A DNA stretch of 64,000 bases. Source: an uncultured Ectothiorhodospiraceae bacterium (lineage in GTDB: Bacteria; Pseudomonadota; Gammaproteobacteria; S012-40). Where the stretch lies: assembly GCA_945787715.1 (NCBI GenBank), contig CALZJE010000007.1:43312-107311 (forward strand). Direction: 5' to 3'. Within the stretch, counting starts at the first letter, position 1, and each line of letters starts with the position of its first letter. Of the stretch, positions 58,506 through 64,000 are shown one piece after another. Under the pieces are notes generated by a model. The model had not been told where the DNA came from and did not search any database. It was given only the letters and a program-made list of their open reading frames with translations. The position numbers and the translations under genes are program-made.

Positions 58506-58793
58506 ATGGGATTTGAGCAAGTTAAGCCAGAAGATTTTTCAACATTTGTTCCAGGATCTGTTGCTACATATATACAAATCGAACAAACATTATCAGATGT
58601 TGGAGGTGGCGGAAAAGAGGGCGCAACATTTAAACGAAAAGCTTTGCAAGCTGCCGGCTGGAAGTATGATCAGTTAACGGGTTATACAAAAGATCCAGAA
58701 CTTGCAGCTGACGCATTTAACCGCATTAGCATAATACTTGATAAAACTGTTGTATTAAATGAAGTACTAGATGGCTTGAAAGCTGCCAAATAA
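58506..58793 (+). CDS. Hypothetical protein of unknown function (95 residues)
   Basis: A clean frame with a strong GGGGG ribosome site seven bases before the ATG. The sequence is helical and charged, with a GGGGKEGATFKRKALQAAG centre and no signal peptide or membrane segment. I do not recognise a family. It sits alone between two repeat elements, with an esterase gene downstream on the same strand. Codon usage looks ordinary. Confidence 0.5.
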   Translation: MGFEQVKPEDFSTFVPGSVATYIQIEQTLSDVGGGGKEGATFKRKALQAAGWKYDQLTGYTKDPELAADAFNRISIILDKTVVLNEVLDGLKAAK

Positions 58794-58913
58794 AAACAGC
58801 AAGCAACTCGCCTTTGTTAAGCATTTACAAGGGCGAATTTTAAAATAATACTATTTTGTTTCTGCTCAACTCGCAAATCAGTTCAACACCGTTATAATCC
58901 ATAATTCTTGAAA

Positions 58914-59552
58914 ATGGATAGTTGGATGAAATTACTCAAATCTGCGATTGTTATAATAATACTGAGTTATGTGATATATCTGCTTCAGCCAACACGATAT
59001 CCAATTGTTAATAGAATACCTAGTGGTAAAACTATTGTCGCACTTGGAGACAGTCTCACTTTTGGAACAGGAGCTCCAAAAGCTCAAAGCTACCCCAAGC
59101 AGCTCTCTCAATTGATTGGCGAAGACGTAATAAACTTAGGAATTCCAGGCGACACCTCAGCTAACGCTCTCGCCCGTATTAAAGACGTTCTGATAAAGAA
59201 CCCTCGTATAGTCCTCTTGACTATTGGTGGCAACGATTTAAAAAACGGCATCAAAAAAGAGATTGTTTTTGATAACATCAAAAACATTGTTACCACACTA
59301 CAAGAAAGTGGCGCACTAGTTATTATCGGCGGATTCGATATACCTCTATTCAGTCGAGACTTTGGAAGTGCTTATAGAGACCTTGCGAAAGAAACGGGGT
59401 CAGTGTTAGTGCCAAATGTTCTGGAAGATATTATAGGAAATAGGGAATTAATGAGTGACACCATCCATCCTAACAGCAAAGGTTACCAAATAATGGCGGA
59501 ACGATTTCATGAAGTGTTGAAACCGTTCCTGTTAACCATCGATTTTTCGTAA
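58914..59552 (+). CDS. SGNH-fold arylesterase/lysophospholipase (TesA-like)
   Basis: About 212 residues. The hydrolase blocks are GDSLTFGTG (nucleophile serine), NLGIPGDTSAN, TIGGNDLK and the C-terminal SDTIHPNSKG with the Asp-x-x-His pair. An N-terminal hydrophobic helix (KLLKSAIVIIILSYVIYLL) anchors or exports it. The start is uncertain: TTG 58908, ATG 58914 and ATG 58926 are all possible, and a TATAAT at 58893-58898 favours the later two. Acts on short esters or lysophospholipids. Confidence 0.88.
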   Translation: MDSWMKLLKSAIVIIILSYVIYLLQPTRYPIVNRIPSGKTIVALGDSLTFGTGAPKAQSYPKQLSQLIGEDVINLGIPGDTSANALARIKDVLIKNPRIVLLTIGGNDLKNGIKKEIVFDNIKNIVTTLQESGALVIIGGFDIPLFSRDFGSAYRDLAKETGSVLVPNVLEDIIGNRELMSDTIHPNSKGYQIMAERFHEVLKPFLLTIDFS

Positions 59553-60008
59553 TCTCAGCTGATACTAACCTCGTTATATATCTCTCTAAACGTTATTAAC
59601 ATCGTTAAGTAGTGCGAATTTACGACAGTACTCGTCAGCACTCCACAACAATGATTATCCTAAAAAGGCCGGTTGGATACGAGATTAGAGTACACCAATT
59701 GTAGGCGCATTAGGCGATGCAGGAGCGATTGTCGAACGAAAATATTTACCGCCACCCGGTTGGTGATTTAAATACTTTTTATATAGTCAAGCGAATCAGG
59801 TGTTTGCGATCTAATTCGTGATCCAACCGATTTATATAGAGTTATCTACCTTCCTCAATCTACAGTGTTTGAAAGTTAATCATTAATAGGCAATTTTAAA
59901 TTTATGCAATGAAAAACAGCTCATCTTTGAGTGACCAAAAATAGTCCTCATAACATTTGCGTTAATTTAAAAAATAAGAGATTATCAAAAAAATACAATC
60001 GACAGATG
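59553..60008. other. Intergenic region with repeat copy C
   Basis: 456 bases. It contains family 1 copy C (59654-59840). An in-frame 26-codon extension of the ParA gene starts at 59931 and is probably untranslated. Nothing else is seen. Confidence 0.35.
59654..59840 (+). repeat. Palindromic element family 1, copy C (longest form)
   Basis: About 187 bases. Left end TATCCTAAAAAGGCCGGTTG, right end CCAACCGATTTATATAG. It shares ACGAGATTAGAGTACA, GGTTGGTGATT and ATATAGTCAAGCGAATCA with copy B, plus an extra block in the middle. Same orientation as copy G 1.4 kb away, so the two bracket the 95-residue gene and the esterase gene. Confidence 0.8.
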
Positions 60009-60758
60009 ATGAGTGAAAGGCCGATGCAAACAATTGCTATTTTAAATTCTAAAGGCGGTAGCGGGAAAACAACAATCTCTACCAATTTGGCGAGTTATTA
60101 CGCAGAGGCGGGATACAACACTGTTTTAATCGATTACGATTCGCAGGGCTCAAGCACTCACTGGGCAAGCACACGCTCAGATGTACAATCCCTTATACAC
60201 TGCATTCCTGCTTATCGGCACCCAAGCAGACAAACTCGAAGCTTTCAGATGAAGCTACCGAAAAATACACAAAGAGTCATCATTGATACACCTGCAGCAG
60301 TAACGCATCAACAACTGGTAGATATTGCAAATCGGTCAAATATCGTCCTCATCCCAGTCCTACCTTCTTCGATCGATATCCACGCTGTTAGTGGCTTTAT
60401 CAAACAGCTTTATCGAATAAATCACATTCGCCGTGGAGAAACAAAACTCGCTGTCGTTGCTAGCCGAGTAAATTCAAACACATTAATCTACTCTGCTTTA
60501 GAGCAATATTTACAAAACACAGATATTCCTTTTATCGCTAAAATCCGTGATACTCAAAACTATATTCACTCTATGAATGAAGGCAAAGGTTTGTTTGAAG
60601 TTTATCCACACTATAAAGTTGCATCCGATAAATCCGACTGGCATCCACTGATCAATTGGATTGAACAAAAAGAAATTTTTAGTGAGTTGAAGGTAGTAGC
60701 ACCAATCGATGACTCACCCTCACAACAACCAGATCTACCACTGGATCATGCTATATAA
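60009..60758 (+). CDS. ParA-family ATPase
   Basis: About 249 residues. Deviant Walker A motif LNSKGGSGKTTIS with the signature lysine, then LIDYDSQGSSTHWA (Walker A') and VIIDTPAA (Walker B). Such ATPases place DNA or protein cargo in the cell. No parB gene or parS site lies beside it, so it is an orphan, possibly MipZ-like or a partition protein for a non-chromosomal cargo. The start is uncertain (60006, 60009, 60024 all in frame); 60009 was chosen. Confidence 0.8.
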   Translation: MSERPMQTIAILNSKGGSGKTTISTNLASYYAEAGYNTVLIDYDSQGSSTHWASTRSDVQSLIHCIPAYRHPSRQTRSFQMKLPKNTQRVIIDTPAAVTHQQLVDIANRSNIVLIPVLPSSIDIHAVSGFIKQLYRINHIRRGETKLAVVASRVNSNTLIYSALEQYLQNTDIPFIAKIRDTQNYIHSMNEGKGLFEVYPHYKVASDKSDWHPLINWIEQKEIFSELKVVAPIDDSPSQQPDLPLDHAI

Positions 60759-60765
60759 CATCTGA

Positions 60766-61293
60766 TCAATGAGACTTACCTTCACTAGCGTGTGTCAGGT
60801 AGAGCGCCAATCCAATAAACGCTATTCCAATGGAAAGATACAATATCGATAGAGGGTCTTCATAGCTAATCTTAATCGCGTGCTCAAAGAACTTCACAAT
60901 TAAAATCATTAAAATGACTTTCGCCAGACGATTTTTCAAATCATCTAAGCTGTTAATAACCAACACACTCCCTGCTACCTTTTTATTTTCTGCAATTTCA
61001 ATTTTGCTAATAAAAAGCTCATAGAGACCCATTGCAAATATTAACAATACGGTGGCAAGTAGATAACCATCAATGACTTCAACGACATGTGTAATTGTTA
61101 CAATTCTTTGTGCGCTACGCTCAGCAATATCAAGTGCAGGATTTGCATATTCCAACAAATGGGAAATCATTATGAACGCATCAATTGTTGCAATATAGAA
61201 CATAGATAAACTTGTCAACAAACTGACGATAACGGCTATCACAACAATATAGCGACTACCCCAAAGCACTTTTTCGAACAAAGATTCTATCAT
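60766..61293 (-). CDS. YqhA-family (UPF0114) membrane protein
   Basis: 175 residues with four hydrophobic helices (YIVVIAVIVSLLTSLSMFY, LLATVLLIFAMGLYELFI, VILMILIVKFFEHAI, ILYLSIGIAFIGLALYL). Its opening IESLFEKVLWGSRY and the central ELFISKIE segment are typical of UPF0114. Function unknown. The ATG at 61293 is preferred over the in-frame TTG at 61305. Convergent with ParA, 7 bases apart. Confidence 0.9.
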   Translation of the reverse strand: MIESLFEKVLWGSRYIVVIAVIVSLLTSLSMFYIATIDAFIMISHLLEYANPALDIAERSAQRIVTITHVVEVIDGYLLATVLLIFAMGLYELFISKIEIAENKKVAGSVLVINSLDDLKNRLAKVILMILIVKFFEHAIKISYEDPLSILYLSIGIAFIGLALYLTHASEGKSH

Positions 61294-61424
61294 TCGTATT
61301 CTCAATAACTTGGTTATTTTCCCTGAATTTTAACCGGTTTAAATCGCCGAGAGCAAATATCTTGCTCATTGACTAAGGAGCCTGTCGGACATAGGATGAA
61401 TCTACACCATAAACTTGACACTAA

Positions 61425-62045
<621 letters not shown>

Positions 62046-62050
62046 AAAAA

Positions 62051-62087
62051 CTGCACTAAAACTATGCCGCAACTGGTTTTAGTGCAG
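62051..62087. terminator. Hairpin between wrbA and the VOC gene
   Basis: CTGCACTAAAAC (62051-62062) and its exact complement GTTTTAGTGCAG (62076-62087) flank a 13-base loop. It lies between two convergent genes; A-run on the left and CTTTAATC on the right permit use in both directions. Confidence 0.75.
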
Positions 62088-62093
62088 CTTTAA

Positions 62094-62483
62094 TCATTCT
62101 TTATTTTCATAGGTAATTGCAGAAATCACAGCACCTTGCGGGTCTTGAATAACAATTATTCGCCCTACTGTAGGAATATCTGTTGGCGGTAATAACAACT
62201 TACCGCCCGAACGCTCAACACGCGCTGCCGTCTCATCAACATCACTTACAGTAACATAAGTTTTCCACATTGAAGGCTTACCTTCTGCGCCCTCTGGCTT
62301 TGAAGTAATACCACCAATTTGATTATCCCCCGCTTTTATAACAGTATATGTTGCTCCCAACATATCTTGATCTTCCAGCGCCCAATTAAATACTTCACCA
62401 TAAAATGCTTTTGCAGCTTGAACATCGTCTGTCAATAACTCAGTCCAACTTACCGCGCCATCAGTTTCAAAAACATTACTCAT
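62094..62483 (-). CDS. VOC-family (glyoxalase/dioxygenase fold) protein
   Basis: 129 residues. The vicinal-oxygen-chelate beta-alpha-beta-beta-beta pattern shows DGAVSWTELLTDDVQAAKAF, FYGEVFNWAL and, in the second half, IIVIQDPQGAVISAITY. These are features of small glyoxalase-like proteins with uncertain catalysis, many of them antibiotic-resistance-like or regulatory. GAGGGGG before the ATG supports the start. No direct partner is seen. Confidence 0.85.
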   Translation of the reverse strand: MSNVFETDGAVSWTELLTDDVQAAKAFYGEVFNWALEDQDMLGATYTVIKAGDNQIGGITSKPEGAEGKPSMWKTYVTVSDVDETAARVERSGGKLLLPPTDIPTVGRIIVIQDPQGAVISAITYENKE

Positions 62484-62868
62484 AGTATCCCCCTCATTAA
62501 TATAAAGTTAGAAAATGAAATTTGCGCTATAACGACCTACATCATTTGATATAAAGTATAGAAGAATAGTAAGCACTTTTATAAAAATTAGCTAAATTCC
62601 TGAAGATATCATATAGAAAAAAACGCCATTCATCTTGCACGTTAATTTTCGATAGCCACCCGTACTAACACCTTTGGTCCGAAAACATTTGCCAAAATGA
62701 TCAATTACGGCACAGCAATATCTGAGTTAAATATTAAGGTCGCTTATTAACAATTAGTACTAAAGTACTAGTTTTACAATAAAATAACACTGAACAACTA
62801 GATTTGTTAGCAATCACAAGACACCTTTGGTATATTTAAACAACTAAAATAATAATGGAAATATCCCC
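62484..62868. other. Intergenic region before the second beta-helix gene
   Basis: 385 bases without a gene. It contains the palindrome at 62755-62770 and two direct repeats ACACCTTTGGT (62668-62678 and 62821-62831) 153 bases apart. It should hold promoters for both the VOC gene (minus) and the beta-helix gene (plus). Confidence 0.35.
62755..62770. promoter_or_regulatory. 16-base perfect palindrome
   Basis: TAGTACT-AA-AGTACTA, about 100 bases upstream of the beta-helix gene start. It is AT-rich and symmetrical and could bind a dimeric regulator; none is identified. Confidence 0.4.
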
Positions 62869-64000
62869 ATGTCTATCACCTGTTTGCTGAGATGCCTTAT
62901 CGCATCTTTAGTGGTGTGTTTTTGTCTTATACCAACTCACTTAATCGCAAAAGAGTTTCAAGTTAATACAACACTTGATGAAATTGATTTAAATCCAGGA
63001 GATACCTTCTGTAGAACTGCGTCGGACACCTGCTCATTAAGAGCCGCAGTTATGGAAAGCAATGCACTGGAAGGGCCTGATGTAATTTATTTACAAGCTC
63101 AAACCTATAATCTAACAATTGATGGCACACGCGAAGATGCGTCATTAACGGGCGATCTAGATATCCTGGATTCTATTTCTATTATTGGTAGTGGAAAAAC
63201 AACAACGTCGATTACTGGAAGTTCTCAGTTCCGTATATTTTCAATCCTATCGAATAGTATAAATTCTTTCCCCAAAACATCAATTTCTAATGTCACGCTG
63301 ACACAAGGCATTCAAAATGAATACGGCGCGGTTTTATTCAACAATGGCAACTTATCCCTTGATGAAGTTGTTATTGAAAATGCAGGGAGTGATCCTGACG
63401 AAGCAGTTAATATACCCGCCATATTAAATTTAAACGCAATCCTACAAATCACCAACTCAACAATCCAAAATAATGATCTAGGCATATACTCCGAAAATGC
63501 CCGTCTGACAATTTCCAATAGCATATTTGAAAACAATAATAATCTTGCATACAACGCTAATGAAAAAGGAGCCGCGTTAAACGTCTACAACAATTTTCTA
63601 CACATAGAATCAACGATTTTTCGCAATAATATTAGTAAAAATTCAGGGGGTGCATTCTATGCGCAACTCTCTGGCGTCACTCTAGATGATGTCGAATTTA
63701 TTAACAACCAAGCATTGGCAACGCCTGCATACACACACGGTGGTGCAATAGTACTATATAACTGCAACGCAATAATTGGAAACAGCACTTTCACCAACAA
63801 CACTGCTTTTGGTGCTGGCGGCGCAATATTTAATGTAATGGGTGACTTATCGATAAGAAATTCAAATTTCACAAAAAATTCCGCAATATTTGAAAATTCA
63901 AGCTTAGGTGGCGCAATTGGAATCCAAGGAAATGATGAAGTAGAACAAAATCTGACTTTTTTCATCGAAGAAACAGTTATATCTGAAAATTTTTCGAGTA
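62869..64000 (+). CDS. CSLREL-type right-handed beta-helix protein, 3'-truncated
   Basis: Open from ATG at 62869 to the end of the window (377 codons) with no stop. Signal peptide (LIASLVVCFCLIPTHLIA), then the CSLREL-type motif DTCSLRAAVMESNALEG, then beta-helix rungs with repeated N-N and N-S turns (STIQNNDLGIYSEN, STFTNNTAFGAGGAIF, NSNFTKNSA). It is a paralogue of the surface protein gene at 34347-37238 by domain order. The C-terminus, with any Calx-beta or sorting domain, lies outside the window. Exported adhesin-like protein. Confidence 0.88.
   Translation, partial: MSITCLLRCLIASLVVCFCLIPTHLIAKEFQVNTTLDEIDLNPGDTFCRTASDTCSLRAAVMESNALEGPDVIYLQAQTYNLTIDGTREDASLTGDLDILDSISIIGSGKTTTSITGSSQFRIFSILSNSINSFPKTSISNVTLTQGIQNEYGAVLFNNGNLSLDEVVIENAGSDPDEAVNIPAILNLNAILQITNSTIQNNDLGIYSENARLTISNSIFENNNNLAYNANEKGAALNVYNNFLHIESTIFRNNISKNSGGAFYAQLSGVTLDDVEFINNQALATPAYTHGGAIVLYNCNAIIGNSTFTNNTAFGAGGAIFNVMGDLSIRNSNFTKNSAIFENSSLGGAIGIQGNDEVEQNLTFFIEETVISENFSS

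Overview
This 64 kb window looks like chromosomal DNA of a Gammaproteobacterium with fairly low GC content. Evidence: a minCDE operon, a class I fumarase, cobalamin-dependent methionine synthase whose key residues fall at the E. coli positions (C310, C311, H759), 23S rRNA methyltransferase RlmG, stress kinase SrkA, YqjG-type glutathionyl-hydroquinone reductase, CysB, and many lipoproteins and outer-membrane beta-barrels typical of a Gram-negative cell. I cannot name a genus. No tRNA, rRNA, CRISPR array, prophage or transposase gene is visible. Most of the window is ordinary core and accessory metabolism on both strands.

Layout. 1-1.7 kb: glutathione-dependent formaldehyde detoxification (frmA, cut by the window edge, then fghA). 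2-8.1 kb: a DUF481 outer-membrane protein, a degenerate stand-alone receiver domain, and convergent to it an operon of OmpR-type regulator, LysM-FecR protein and CHASE2 histidine kinase. 8.7-14.6 kb: a large metallophosphoesterase and a glgP / CBM48 / glgC glycogen operon. 15-18.5 kb: rlmG, yqjG, yceI and a CDGSH protein. 18.6-23.5 kb: a LysR regulator, a P-loop ATPase next to metA, cysB and a lipoprotein. 23.9-31.1 kb: tyrS, an LpxL-like acyltransferase, metH, an overlooked 57-residue cysteine-containing protein and a Pal-like lipoprotein. 31.4-37.2 kb: a large fusion of a dead metalloprotease-like domain, a propeller and a barrel, facing a beta-helix/Calx-beta surface protein. 38-43.3 kb: minCDE, an Spy-like protein, srkA, acyP and a TlpA-like thioredoxin. 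43.4-51.4 kb: fumarase, a BamA-like barrel, tryptophan dioxygenase plus a kynureninase-like enzyme, the RegB/RegA redox pair, and a persulfide dioxygenase/rhodanese operon. 52.4-64 kb: small unknown genes, a DMT transporter, a sigma-54 activator divergent from a SulP transporter, a REC-HPt protein, an SGNH esterase, a ParA ATPase, YqhA, WrbA, a VOC protein and the start of a second beta-helix protein.

The strongest signals outside ordinary genes are the following. (1) A dispersed family of palindromic, protein-free elements ending in CCTAGAAAAAGCAGTTG-like termini, with up to eight copies or fragments (2753, 17416, 39213, 42739, 52091, 53824, 58095, 59654). Long copies share an interior and short ones look like internal deletions. 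One copy sits inside the min operon and two abut stop codons. (2) A second small palindrome family (23509, 37303). (3) A sigma-54 promoter with an upstream dyad between the activator gene and sulP. (4) A protease-like domain that has lost its zinc-binding residues inside a propeller-barrel fusion. (5) A receiver domain without its phospho-acceptor aspartate beside a CHASE2/FecR signalling operon. (6) An operator-like dyad in front of the sulfur-oxidation operon. The repeat family is the best candidate for something undescribed; the other signals are smaller.
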